Below, one piece after another: positions 1 through 11,507 of a DNA stretch of 64,000 nucleotides; positions within the stretch are counted from its first letter, which is position 1, and every line of letters begins with the position of its first letter. Position numbers and translations under genes: made by a program. Origin of the DNA: Mya arenaria (Eukaryota; Mollusca; Bivalvia; Myida; Myidae); the NCBI RefSeq assembly GCF_026914265.1, contig NC_069126.1, forward strand, positions 77,255,232 through 77,319,231. Reading direction: 5' to 3'. The notes under the pieces are model-generated. The model was given only the letters and a program-made list of their open reading frames with translations. It searched no databases and was not told the DNA's origin.

Positions 1-4
1 TCTA

Positions 5-420
5 ATTTACCTTATTATGGAGTTATTGACCTTTGTTACTTTGTCTTGTCCGGAACATAACTTGAAAACTACTTTATGGAATTTCATAAAACATCATACA
101 ATGGTAAAGTTCAATGATAGGAAGTGCAGTAATTTGCTTAATTACAGAGTTATTGCCCTTTGTTACTTTTTCTTGTCCAGAGCAAAACTTGGAAACTACT
201 GGATGGAATTTCATAATACTTCATACAATGTTAAAACTCAATGAGATGAAGTGCAGTGTACAAGAACCATAACTCTTAATTTGCTAATTATGGAGCTATT
301 GTCCTTTGGTACTTTTACTTGTCTGGAGCATGACTTGAAAACTACTGGATGGAATTTCATATTTACTTCATACAATGGTAGAGCTCACTTGGTCAGAGTT
401 CTAGTTCAATTACATATTGT
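5..420. repeat. Three diverged tandem copies of an interspersed repeat
   Basis: Three units start near 5, 131 and 286. Each holds the core 'gagttattg..ctttg.tact', then 'cttgtc.gga.ca', then 'aaactact' and 'tggaatttcat'. Unit length is about 130-155 bases. A reverse-strand relative lies at 56760-56945, so this is a dispersed family. The short open frames here are not convincing genes. Confidence 0.75.
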
Positions 421-954
421 AGGAAAAAATCTACCTCTTTTACTAAAAATGATTTCATCTATAACGTTTTTGGTCATTACTTTTACCAGACGATATAGTT
501 TTTTTTTGTGTTTGAAAGATTGAATATTCATCAGCAGAATTACTTTTAAATCTTTGTCAGTGCATATCTCCTATACTATATGGCCTACGATCACCACACT
601 TGGCTTGTGGTTGCATTTTTGGATTGTGAAGTGTCATGTATCACTATCATTCTGACCTTGACCTTCACATTCTACCTTGATTTTCACACACCAATTGAGT
701 GGAGGCGTCCATGTACCATATATGCATGTCTACTAGTAGTTAAGTTTTAAATATACTTTAGTTAAATACAAGGAGTACAGGAATACTCGCATTTTATTAT
801 ACCAGGCTTTAAAAATTGAATTTGCTTTTGCCAAATTCCAGCTACAGCTGTCTGCATTCTTTTTACATGCTCTTGGTGACACCTTCCCTAATTGACCACT
901 ACCTATCTAAGACAGGTAGTTGTATTAAAGAGTTGTTTTGCTGAATACACTCAA
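421..954. other. No gene seen
   Basis: AT-rich sequence with no exon-like frame. It holds only a small imperfect palindrome near 897-919 (ACTACCT...AGGTAGT). Confidence 0.5.
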
Positions 955-1572
955 CAAAACTCCTAATCGGTCACCTAGGTAATCTTCTAATATTCCCTTC
1001 CCTGTACAATAAGCTTAATTACAAATTAGATTTATGAAAAGACCATTATCTCGTACACATGCTGTGAAAACTTGGTTCACGTACTACGCTTCATCAAAAA
1101 GATACAGTGTCTCAAATGACAACACTATCAATAATAAAAGTCACAAAATCTAACATAGCGTATAAAGGAAGAAAAATAAAAATACCACCCTTTGTCACTT
1201 TAAAATGATATTACATGACATGTGAGACTGATACACAGTCACCAATGGCTTAATAAGTTAAAAAAAATGTTCAACTTTAACATTACCTTCTATGTGAAAC
1301 AGAGACTGTGTCAAAAGATTTTAAAAATACAAAATCAATGAAAAATGTGATTCCCTATGGAATTGGCATTGTAATTTCTTTTCCTTGTGACTTTTGGATT
1401 AGGAGTAATCACATATGAACTGTGTTTTCTCTGCCGTTTAAGCTTCGATTTAGCTGAAATTTTCTAAGAATATTGCCACGAGATGGGGAAAATAGAATAC
1501 TGAACTGTATATTGTTGACACTATGCATTTTTCAGGAAAGTTACTTTACTAAGTGACCGATTAGGAGTTTTG
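955..1572. mobile_element. Non-autonomous element with 20-bp terminal inverted repeats (MITE)
   Basis: The 20 bases at 955-974 (starting CAAAACTCC) are the exact reverse complement of 1553-1572. The 618-bp interval between them has no coding frame. The two arms lose similarity straight after the 20 bases. This is the architecture of a miniature inverted-repeat element. I could not define a target-site duplication, so the superfamily is unknown. Confidence 0.7.
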
Positions 1573-1761
1573 CCAAGTTTACATCAGCTGAGACAATTTT
1601 CAAGTTGGTGGCATTACTTTGGGTACAATTTCTGCCATTTAACACTTAAAAAAGTACCCTCCATTCAATGCATGGCTTATTGTCACATGTTCAAACTTCT
1701 GTTGCTAATGCATGTTGCTAACTTAATGCATTTTAACACAATTGTGCCCTTCATATATTTT

Positions 1762-2448
1762 TTTTTGCCCCCATCTCTTAAAGAGGGGGGCCATATAGAT
1801 TTGCCTCTGTCCATCCAAAATATTTGTTTCGTGCATAACTCTAAAAGCACTCATACTTCAGACTTGAAACTTCATGGATATTATTCTGGGTGTGAATTTG
1901 TTCACCTTGGTATTTTCATCCAACCACATTTAACATTGACAGTCAAGTCAGAGTTATGGGCCTTGATTTAGTGAAAAAGTGGACATATATAATGTCAAAA
2001 ATATCGCCACCAGGGTCGTCGCCAATTTTCGTTATACACTATATAGAAAACTTTGAAAATCTTCATCTCCAAAACTACTGGTCCAATTACAAAATTATAT
2101 CACAGAAATGATCCTTGGGTGGACCTCTACCAAATTTGTTCAAAGAATTTTGATATGTCCAAAAACATGGCCGCCAGGGGCGGGGCCAGTTTTCCTTATA
2201 CGGCTATATAGAAAACTTTGAAAATCTAATCGAAAAATACTGGTCTGATTTCAAAATAATTTCATAGTAATTATCCTTTGGTGTACCTTTACCAAAGTTG
2301 TTCAAACAATGATGATATCTCAAAAAACATGGCCACTAGAAGCGGCCATTTTTTTTCTTATATACTTATATCATAAAGATTTTTGTGCTGTTTCTTTTGT
2401 TGCCCTTTTATCAGGTGAGCGATATAGGACCATTATGGTCCTCTTGTT
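1762..2448. mobile_element. Repeat element with ~170-bp tandem core and terminal hairpin
   Basis: The element begins at a T-run followed by GCCCC and holds at least two copies of a ~170-bp unit (about 1995-2160 and 2160-2335), each with 'tatatagaaaactttgaaaa'. It ends with the hairpin AGGACCATTATGGTCCT followed directly by CTTGTT. A unique 5' arm, tandem core and 3' terminal hairpin resemble the pearl/Helitron-type non-autonomous elements described in bivalves. That assignment is inference from architecture. An open frame of 133 codons at 1570-1971 runs into it and is treated as chance. Confidence 0.6.
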
Positions 2449-2623
2449 AAATGTTTGGTAAGTTCACTTGTGCCATATTGCAATTCTGACATTATATGTA
2501 AATTTACTTATCTTCCATGTTTTTTATATGTCTTTTGCATATTATGTTGCCTATGATTTATTTCTACGGCTTGAGTAAACTTTCAACTGTTTTTAAATAT
2601 TGTGTATACTTCACTTGTGCCAT

Positions 2624-3327
2624 AGTGAAATGGCATCAAACATACACTCAGTCAAAGTTCTAACCGATCAGTATTTAAACTCGATTCTTTTAAAAACTAT
2701 ATTTCTGTGCTGTCTGAAAAATTAGACATACATTAATATACCTACTTAGCGTAAGCGTGTAATATCCGATAGTGGATTCGTGTGTATGGGCGCTGTGGCG
2801 AGTGGTAAGAATGAATTTCATTTTTTCGCACATTTTCATTAATTTCATTTTGTGATACAAAATATAATAATTCAGCCATACAATCGATGTCATGGCTGAA
2901 TAATTCTATTTTGTATCACAAAATTCATTTATGAGTAATTGATGCTTTTACATATCATACGGAGCAACGTACCTGTCTCACAAAAGTGCCGGTATTCGCA
3001 TACCAACAGCCATGGAATGATTCTTGATGGACAGTCGCCCCATGTTTAGTTTTTTTTATTTATGGCGGTCGACATGTAATGTAAAGCCGCAGTTGGGTGT
3101 TCGAACCATCGAGTTGACAGGTTCCACATGCGAAAGAATGAAATATAGCCATACCGCTCATCACAGCACCCACATACACGAATCCACTATCGGATTTTAC
3201 ATGCCAATGCTAAATAGGTATAGTAATGTATGTCTAATTTTTCAGACAGGACAGAAATATAGTTTTTTAAAAAATCCAGTTTAAGAAGTGATCGGTTAGA
3301 ACTTTGACTGAGTGTATGTCATTTCAC
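2624..3327. mobile_element. Long foldback element
   Basis: The 30 bases at 2641-2670 are the perfect reverse complement of 3289-3318. Similarity continues inward for about 190 bases per arm (2641-2830 against 3128-3318, with mismatches and small gaps), and outward over GTGAAATG/CATTTCAC. There is no coding frame. The flanks share a ~55-bp direct repeat (about 2543-2597 and 3360-3412, core 'attatgttgcctatgattt'), so the insertion sits within, or brought along, a duplicated flank. Confidence 0.75.
2838..2929. repeat. Inner hairpin, ~38-bp arms, 12-base loop
   Basis: Arms 2838-2879 and 2892-2929 (core 'tttgtgatacaaaat' against 'attttgtatcacaaa') pair almost perfectly around the loop 2880-2891. 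The hairpin lies inside the larger foldback element, giving a palindrome within a palindrome. Confidence 0.75.
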
Positions 3328-4245
3328 ATATCTTACAAACTATTGATATGTCATTTGCTTATTATGTTGCCTATGATTTCTTCCTATGTTATGACTAAAC
3401 TTTTACTATACTGTACATATCGTTGTCTGTTTATCTTTGTTTCATTCAACTTAGATATTTTTTCAAGCCAATTTTTTTTTTGCTAACCTTAAATTAATAT
3501 AACAGGAATACAACTGCTTTCATAGTACATCGTTTACCCATTACCCGATATGCTATATTTGGATGATGACATTATTTTCTACACTTGGTTATAAATTTTT
3601 GAAATGCTTTGCAAAAGAAAAATTGAATTTCTAACAGTTTTGAAAACCTTTTTAAAAAAGTGAGCATTTGCTCCTTAAGAAGAACATGCTCCATTTTTAA
3701 CATTTCTCGGATGCATCAAAATGTGTCTTATCAGATAATGGGTTAATAGTGTCGCGGGTTAGTGTTAGTACACATAATTAATGGCAACATATCAAAGCCA
3801 AGATCATCCTTCAAAGTCAAAGGTCAAATTTAAGGTTAATCAAGATGTTAATAGGCCATATTGCATACAGGCAGCAAATTGTTTTACAAACAGTGTTTTA
3901 TGTGAAACATGAGACATACTATTTTACAAAACTGATAATGTACAACATAAACCTTGTACTTGTATTACTTTTACACCATCTTGTATGTACAATCTCATTC
4001 TAACCAGTATTTCAAGCAGATTCTATGCCAATCTAGTCATTGTTTTTTTTCTTCATTTCATATCTTCAAAGGCTTAGAAAAAATAACCCCTTCACTCCCA
4101 GGCCAAGTGTGCACATGAAAACTATTATATTTACTTCCAACTTAAAACACTTCCCCAACCTTTGGTAATAAAATCTATGGATTGAATTTCAAACAGTTTG
4201 GATCTAGATGAAACTTAAGTTACTAAGTGTCTTGTACAGGCTCAA
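3328..4245. other. No gene seen
   Basis: AT-rich sequence with no supported exon. It includes the right copy of the direct repeat that flanks the foldback element (about 3360-3412). Confidence 0.5.
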
Positions 4246-4479
4246 GCCATATTCATAAAGCTCCTAAGGAAAATCTTAAACTTAAGTGAACATTTCCATT
4301 GCAGATTTCTCACTTTTTTACCCATAATACTTCAATGAAACTTTGCATTCATATGCAAAACTATGTTTTTCATAAGCATGAAAAGTTTCTTTGACGTTTG
4401 CTTAAAAATAAATTGGAAATCCGCATCTGAAATGTTCACTTAAGTTTAAGATTTTCCTTAGGAGCTTTATGAATACGGC
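4246..4479. mobile_element. 234-bp MITE with 51-bp terminal inverted repeats
   Basis: 4246-4296 and 4429-4479 are reverse complements over 51 bases with one mismatch (outer end GCC(A/G)TATTCATAAAGC). It has no coding capacity. A partial copy of the outer end occurs at 27205-27245 inside an Ig-receptor intron, so the family is dispersed here. Confidence 0.85.
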
Positions 4480-5032
4480 CCCTGAGCTACTGTGTGCCAT
4501 TTAGGCCAGTAAACAGGTTAAATATTCACTATTTTGTTACCTCTGATTTTTTACCAAATCATACTTAATGTGCAATGTATCTATTTTCTTGATAAAAATA
4601 AAAGAAAAGTCCACAATTTTTTTTTTTGTCACTATAACCACTTCATCAGCGTCAAGGTCACACTGATTTCAACTGTTTTATGCAAGACTTGTAACTGCAA
4701 GTGATTTTACATCTGACAATTGTATACAGCTGTTTGTCTCCCTCCAAGTGTGACCTTGACCTTATAGGTAGGGACCTGGATCTTGTATATGTCACATCAT
4801 CTTCATGTGCTGAACAACTGTGTATAGTTCTTTCAAGCCATGACAATATTACATGTCTCATGTCTGCTAAAAATCTAGAACCTTTCGTCAAATATTTACA
4901 AAACTTTTGTTTACTCCTATAAGCTTCATTTAGCAATGCATCTGCAAGAAACTTCTCTTGGCAACTCTCAGGACCTTCAGTCCTTTGATTTTTTAAACTT
5001 TGTTTGCACAGTAACTCTTTGTACAACGATCA
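4480..5032. other. Dispersed-repeat-like sequence, no gene
   Basis: Contains 'gtgaccttgacctt' and 'caaggtcac' stretches, which recur in the element at 6254-7456, and a T-run at 4618-4628. Overlapping open frames on both strands (122 and 73 codons) show no domain and are rejected. Confidence 0.45.
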
Positions 5033-5655
5033 TTAGACTGCCCTTGACCTTTTTATGACTCATTGTTTTGTTGGTTAATTGGCCAAGGTTGTAGTGGCCA
5101 TTGTTCAACGGTTTTCGCCTATATCAAAATAATTAAAATATATGGTCCTTAAACCTGGAATATTGATCATAAACTGTAGATGACCGCTATATATTTCTGA
5201 TCAATTGGTCAAAGGTAAAGATTGAAGTGACTCGTTTGACATTTAAATTGGTAATGCACTTGTTTCAACACGGAGATCAAACATTCAATTCCATGGAATA
5301 AGGACCGTTTGAAGGTTAGAAGGTACACATTCAAGATTACAGTTACAGTTTATGCTTTGTTGTCATTCATGCATTTCTGTACATGTTTCTGTCAAAGCCA
5401 TGCTTAGTTACATACATCATTTCAGTGATTTAGATTATGTACATTTATTATTTGTAAATAAGTAACTAATATACTGTAGATGCAAAAATCCATTATAGAC
5501 GCAGAATTGGGAACCATAACCTCTCTTTTTAGCAGTGTAAAAAGGATCGTCAATGCGATTTGCTTTCTCCTACAATGGCAATGGCACTCTGAATGGATAT
5601 ACATACTATCAACACCAGCAAGGTATTTGGAACACCGGCACTTGGTGCAGACACG
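5033..5655. repeat. Upstream duplicated segment, copy A (proximal part)
   Basis: Aligns by eye with 18897-19492 over several blocks: 'atattgatcataaac' with 'agatgaccgctata', 'ggtaatgca(c/t)ttgtttca', 'ttccatggaat', and 'gtatttggaacaccggcac'. The distal part resumes at about 7630-7910 against 19670-19975. Between the two, copy A carries Ig relics and a tandem-repeat element that copy B lacks. This is a segmental duplication lying upstream of each set of Ig exons. Confidence 0.65.
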
Positions 5656-5689
5656 TTTGATTTTAAGTGTGGACCTCTCCTTGGATACC

Positions 5690-6113
5690 TATTAGCAGAG
5701 AAAACAACAGAACACAATTGTCCTGTATTGCAATTATTGGAGCGGGATTTGAGGCTAGTCATAATTCGATAACAGTGGATGTTGCATTGCCTTCGCCACC
5801 CTCATTCCGTTAGCATATGTTGACCTTCATCAGAGCTTTATACTTGTTTGTTAAGCTACGATCCACATCAAATTGAATGGCAGAAGGATTGGAACATTAA
5901 TTGTAAAGAAAAGTGGTCCGAACAGTTGTGAAACACCCTTTCCTAGCCTTCAGCCAGATCCTGCTTTGTGTGATTTTACTGCGATTCTTCAACCAATTTT
6001 ATTTAAGCATCAAAAATGTCAATAAATCTTTTAATAGGAGTAAGTGGACGTGTTCTGTCCATGCTGAAGATCACGACTTTCATAGCAATGTTATAACGAT
6101 TGGTGTAAATGGT
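5690..6113 (+). pseudogene. Decayed Ig-domain exon relics
   Basis: Three pieces in different frames read as Ig-fold sequence. About 5695-5810 gives LSCIAIIGAGFEASHNSITV and then a stop. About 5860-5925 gives IEWQKDW.INCKEKW, resembling the strand-C region ITWKRC of receptor 2's seventh Ig exon. About 5995-6112 gives KWTCSVHAEDHDFHSN ending in a GTAACT donor-like site. In-frame stops and frame changes between the pieces mean there is no intact exon. They mark a former Ig gene upstream of receptor 1. Confidence 0.5.
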
Positions 6114-6253
6114 AACTACGTAAATGGTTCTTAAATGGTCTCATGAGTTGTCTTTAATTTGTCACGCTATGTTCGATTCATTGAGAACGATTGCATTATA
6201 TACCCATTATGCGGTGTTGACTTTAAAAAGTTGTTATTTACAATGTATTTTTT

Positions 6254-7456
6254 AATGCCCCACAAGGTGGGCATATCAAAATCGCACCGTCCGTCCGTCC
6301 GTCCGTCCGTCCGTGTGTCCGGCTCAATAACTCGTGTCCGGGCTGTAACTTGCCCTTGTATAGACGGATTTTACAATAATTTGCCACATGTGTTCCACAT
6401 ACCAAGACGACGTGTCGCGTGCAAGACCCGTGTCCCTACCTCTAAGGTCAAGGTCACACTTAGTGTTTATTCACAATGGAATGCTGCATATAAGAGCATA
6501 GAGTATAGGTTGTCGTGTCCGAACTTTAATTTTCCCTTTTATGGACATATTTTTAAATAACTTGTTACATGTGTTCGACATACCAAGACGACGTGTCGCG
6601 TGCATGACCCGTGTTCCTACCTGTAAGGTCAAGGTCAAACTTAGGTGTTAATTCACAATGGATTGCTGCATATACGGACATAGGGTATAGGTTGTCGTGT
6701 CCGGGCTGTAACTTTTCCTTGTATGGATATATTTTAAAATACCTTGCCACATGTGTTCGACATACCAAGAAGACATGTGGCGTGAAAGACCCGTGTCCCT
6801 TTTTCAAAGGTCAAGGTCACACTTAGGTGTTTTTCATAATAAAATGCTGCATATAAGGACATAGGGTATAGGTTGTGTCCGGGCTTTAACTTTCTCTTGT
6901 ATGGACATATTTTAAAACAACTTGCCACATGTGTTTGACATACCAAGACAACGTGTCGTGTGCAAGACCCGTGTCCCTACCTCTAAGGTCAAGGTCACAC
7001 TTAGTGTTTATTTACAATGAAATGCTGCATAGAAGGACAAAGAGTATAGGTTGTCGTGTCCGAGCTGTAACTTTCCCTTGTATGGACATATTTTAAAATA
7101 ACTTGGCACATGTGTTCGACATACAAAGACGATGTGTCGTGTGCAAGATCCGTGTCCCTACCTCTAAGGTCAAGGTCACACTTGTTCATAAGCATTCCTT
7201 GCTTTATATTATTATGAAATGCTGCATAAATACACATAGATGTCATAACCGGGCTGTAATTTTGTCATGTATATGACAGATTTACAACAAAAACTTGGCA
7301 GATGTGTTTGGCGTATACAGATTGTGTGTCGTATGCAAGATCCACATGCATACATCAAAGGTCAGTGTTTGGTCTTTAACTTTTCATATACTGACCTTCT
7401 TCATAGGTCAATGACACATTCGGGGGCATTCGTCACATACTATGACAGCTCTTGTT
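6254..7456. mobile_element. Repeat element with five ~180-bp tandem units
   Basis: Begins AATGCCCCACAAGG, then a CCGT microsatellite (6288-6314). Five tandem units are marked by 'aaggtcaaggtca' at 6444, 6625, 6807, 6985 and 7166 (spacing 178-182). It ends in a short stem (GTCA...TGAC) followed by AGCTCTTGTT. Its architecture and last bases match the unrelated element at 1762-2448. All open frames inside, on both strands, are repeat artefacts. Confidence 0.75.
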
Positions 7457-8514
7457 TTCTTTTTTTTTGGAATATGTGTGGGCTACACATGAGTTGGCAA
7501 TTCATTACGAATAACGCAATCAAAAGATATATGCATAATTTCTGTCTGTTGTGAGCGGCCAAAAAGTTTGCTTTGTCGAGAAACATTACTTTTTCGCCAC
7601 CCGTTCTCACGAAGGACAGCATAGGAAGATGCTTACAGCCATTGACACTAACATCGGGGAGCAAACGTTCCGACTTCTGAATGTGTATTTAAAATATTTT
7701 TTTTGCGTTTATTATATAGGATTATCCGATCGCTTCTCTAGAACTTAACAGGACATTGTACAAATGAATGTCTGAATCAGTCAAGTTTAATAGATTGCAT
7801 TAAAAATCAGAAAAATTCTGCTTAAGAATACAGGCACTTGTTTGAGTGCAAATGTCATTCATACGACAGCAATTTCATGTTAATATACGTCCGAGAGGTT
7901 TAAGGGTCTGTAAGATCTTGAGCTTTTGCTTTTTTATATATAAATATGGTTTCCATTTACATGTATTAGACCTGTTTAATCTAGTTATCATGTCTTATAC
8001 AATTTCATTGATTTAAAAATAGAAATGACTCGAAATAGTTCATAATGTACTATCAAGTCCAGCATCAAACTTTGTTTTGGAAATTACTTTTTTTATAGTT
8101 AAAATGGAACAGTCACAGGAACCGTTTGGGCAAATGCTGATGTACTACAAGATATATTATAAATAAAGTCTTATCTAATATGAGAGCACATTTATCTTAC
8201 GCTGCTGCAGCCTAATTGTAAACTAATATTAGACAACAATAGTTCTGGCTGACGAAATCAATTTTTAAACGGTAACTTCCAATTGATCTTCATCATATAT
8301 AGTATTATATACAACTAACAATTTGAAAGGGATCATTTTTTTTAATATAAAGTACATACGTATTTCAAGAAAACGATATATCAACACTAAATGTTATCAA
8401 ATGGCATTGTTTCAGGTTTCAAATGTCATAAGATATCAGTACCAGACCAATTCCGTTCAAGCGTAACGGACTCCTAAACATGATAGGGGTCTAAAGCAGG
8501 CGAATATCAGGTTG
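7457..8514. other. Distal part of duplicated segment A; no gene
   Basis: About 7630-7910 aligns with 19670-19975 ('ccattgacactaa', 'cttctctagaac', 'catacgacagcaatt'). The rest (7911-8514) is AT-rich with no exon I can support. Confidence 0.5.
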
Positions 8515-8566
8515 TCAACAAATTTGGAAAGTCAACGAATATCTTTGAACTTTTCTTAAACCAATG

Positions 8567-9592
8567 TTAGTAGCGTGTGTGATGTCCACGAGCGTCAATA
8601 ACAGCTTGACATTGCCTCCGCATGTTGCTGATAAGCCCCTGGAGCTGTTGCTGAGGGAGTCTGGCCCATTCCTCCTGAAGCGCTGTTTTGAGCTGAGGAA
8701 CCGTTGTTGGCTGGACCGGACGAGCAGAAACAGCTTTCTGAAGCATGTTCCAGGCATGCTCGATCGGGCTGATGTCTAGGGAACGAGCTGGCCAGTCCAT
8801 TATCTCGATGGTTGCATTTCACAGAAATTTGTTTGTGATGTTTGCTCTGTGTGGGCGCGCATTATCATCCATGAGAATGAAATCAGGACCGATGGCACTT
8901 GCATACGGTCGAACATAAACGTACAGGATCTCGTTACAATAACGAACAGCCGTCAACGTACCGTTTTCAATTACGTGTAAGACTGTTTTCCCGTGCATGC
9001 TGATTCCGGCCCATACCATAACTGAGACCTTGCCATAACGGTCATGTTCGGCGACACAAACTGTAGCAAAACGTTCATTACGTCCCCTCCCACACTCTGG
9101 ATCGTCAATCAGTAAAGTCAATACAAAACTTTGGCTTGTCTGTAAAAAGCACTCTTCGTTTAACGTCCATCCAACGTGTTGATGTGCCCAGTCCAAACGC
9201 TCCTGGATGTGGTATCGGATCAATGGGATGCGAATTGCCGGTCGTCGTGCCATCAAGCCAGCACTATGCAAACGATTTCTGATGGTTTGCGTTGAAACTC
9301 TAACGTTTGTGGCGTTCTGGAAGTCATTACGTAACGAAGTGGCGTTACAAAAGCGGTTACGTCTGGCTAAAATCGCAATGTAACGATCCTGAACGTCAGA
9401 TGTAGCCTTTGCACGACCACCACCATGTCGATGTTGAGCATTTCCATTCGTTTGATAAAGATTCCACATCCTGCAAACTACATTTTGTGACACATTCAGG
9501 TGTTCTGCCACAGTCCTCTGAGACAACCCTGCCTCCAGCATTCCAATGCCAACATGCATTTAATCAGGAGTTAAACGTCTTCTGTTTGGCAT
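8567..9592 (-). pseudogene. Tc1/mariner (IS630-like) transposase, inactivated
   Basis: Read on the minus strand from the ATG at 9592 (MPNRRRLTPD) this is one frame of about 341 codons, the usual Tc1 transposase length. It has an N-terminal helix-turn-helix (GLSQRTVAEHLNVSQ), the second catalytic Asp in LMDDNARPH, and the third catalytic position in MDWPARSLDISPIEHAW near the C-terminus. It is broken. An in-frame TAA follows codon 10 (9560-9562) and an in-frame TGA falls at 8819-8821, where CGA to TGA would explain it. Around 9138 the first-Asp motif (VLFTDKPKF) is readable only in a shifted frame, although the main frame stays open by compensating indels. I found no convincing terminal inverted repeats. 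It is a dead transposon relic. Confidence 0.9.
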
Positions 9593-10018
9593 TTTGAACA
9601 CAATATGGTAGATGGTCCGAGTAAAAACCGAATACACGAAGCGAAAAACAAGAAATGACCACATGTTTAAGTTGTTACATGTATGCCAAAACGCCTTATT
9701 CCGTGGGTATGCAGTTTTCCTTGCCATCCGTGCACGCGCTGGTAGCAATACAATCAAAATCATCGAACATTCTAGAGGGCTACGAAGGGATACAGCTAAT
9801 GCGTTGAAATTAAATAAGCATGCTTATTTTGTTAAGTTTTACAAATAACTAATTAAGTGATCCTTATCAAATTTTGAGTAGTATAGTTAAGAACACATAT
9901 TTTAGGCGTAACACACCTTCACATTGTGCTCATCAATTCTTTAAAGTTTGAATAAAATCCTTTTAATGACCGAAAACGGGTTGGAACTGACATAGAGACG
10001 GACACAGTAAAAAAAGAA
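9593..10018. other. No gene seen
   Basis: Right flank of the dead transposon. The open frames overlapping it on both strands show no domain. No signal-peptide exon for receptor 1 could be identified here. Confidence 0.4.
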
Positions 10019-10094
10019 GTGTGTGTGTGTGTGTGTGCGTGTGTGTGTGCGTGCGTGTGTTCGTGTGTGTGTGTGTGCGTGTGTGTGTGCGTGT

Positions 10095-10152
<58 letters not shown>
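10019..10152. repeat. (GT)n microsatellite with GC interruptions
   Basis: 134 bases of GT dinucleotide repeat interrupted by GTGC and GTTC in the first half and pure GT in the second half. It lies about 200 bases upstream of the first Ig exon of receptor 1. The open frame across it is an artefact. Confidence 0.95.
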
Positions 10153-10157
<5 letters not shown>

Positions 10158-10351
10158 TAAGCTAAACATAACGCAGGATAATATATACTTCCAAGCCAAA
10201 CATCTTATAGGATTAATATAGATATGCGTTGGTTGCATTGGCTTAAAAAAAATCAGATATCATACAACGTATTCGTAATGATTTTGGTACTGAAGCCGGT
10301 ATCCATTTTTTCAATGAAATATAAACTCTTGAATATATTTTCTAATTGTAG

Positions 10352-11507
10352 TGCTACTAAGAGATGCGTCTGGCTCGTGTGGGGCATTGACAATTATGAA
10401 GCCAACATTTGTGAGCAGAAAGGTCACTTTAAAATTTATCCCTCATAACCAATGGACCACAGACATTGTCTGGAAGTATACTCCGGGGTTAGATGAAGCA
10501 AGAGAATACGCAGTTGAAGGGCTGAAGATGCGTTTTCAACAAACTGTTCACGATGGGTCACACTATCATACTATGCTGTTCTATGCGGATAAATCTTTCA
10601 ATAATTCAAAATTTCATGTTCAATGTACCAATCTAAATGATGTCACAAGATCAAACACCGTAAAGATACGCTTACATGGTATGTATACTCATGTTTGTTA
10701 CTGTATCGGTAATTGTTATAGCGGTATATATTTCATTGCATTTTGAATAAGTCCTATGAATTTATTTATGAAACTCTTAATCTACGTCTTCAAATAGTAA
10801 GTAATACTTTAAAATATCTTTAATTTCAGAAATCAGACCAAAGTGTGTCAATCTGGTGCTGCTATCCCCTGAAATAAAATATGGAACAACTGTTGAAATC
10901 GCTTATTACCCTTCTGATACATCGGTCGAAGAAAATGGTTTGCATAATGCACGTACATGGGTAAATGGGTTAAGACAGCCCGTGCATCTTCGAAACAACA
11001 CTTTTGAAGAGAAGAAAGTGTCTGATTATTTGTACACTCTAAACATACACAATTTTATGGAAAAGAAAGCTGGACGTTACGCTTTGCAATGTAGGGATTC
11101 AACTGCATATACCACTAACTGGTTACACATAAATTTGACAGGTAAGGCTCGATTATTTTTGTTGTATAAGACATAGCGATCACATCGTGAGTATTTTCTT
11201 TACTAGCACTTTATTCATGTTTTAGATAAGCAGCTTATTGGACCAATATTGGATGATTGCGTTTACGGCAATGCAGACACTATCATTTATTGCAACACAA
11301 GTCGTACGACAGGAAAAACCCGTGTGACCCTTTCGATTGGGAGGCGAGTTGTTACTATGCTAAAGAACGAAACACAGCCAGGGGAGTATACAGCTGTTCT
11401 AGACTCAAACACCTGGAGGGACAATGACGGTCATAGTGTTACTTGCAAGGTCTCTAGCGATGATTATGCACACGACCTAAACAGTTTAGCAAAATTAGTT
11501 TACATGG
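10352..11507 (+). CDS. Receptor 1, Ig domains 1-3 (three exons)
   Basis: Ig1 (10352-10678, 109 codons) has Cys in SCGAL, Trp in DIVWKY and Cys in HVQCTN. Ig2 (10830-11141, 104 codons) has KCVNL, TWVNG and ALQCRDS. Ig3 (11226-11507, 94 codons) has DDCVYG, IYCNTS and VTCKVS. Each exon begins after a cag or tag acceptor, ends at a GT donor (gtatgt, gtaagg, gtaatt) and is phase 1-1, so each domain is one exon. They align closely with receptor 2 exons at 25258, 25752 and 26210. Several N-glycosylation sequons (for example NNS, NNT) fit an extracellular location. No stop or frameshift is seen in these three exons. Confidence 0.85.

Noticed and set aside
1570..1971. 133-codon plus frame
   Set aside because: Crosses the edge of an inverted-repeat element and the start of a tandem-repeat element; low-complexity content.
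4658..5026. Overlapping open frames on both strands
   Set aside because: Repeat-like sequence, no domain, mutual shadows.
8440..9850. Terminal inverted repeats of the Tc1 element
   Set aside because: I compared both flanks and found no convincing inverted match; the ends are undefined.
10021..10221. Open frame over the GT microsatellite
   Set aside because: Simple-repeat translation of alternating Val and Cys.
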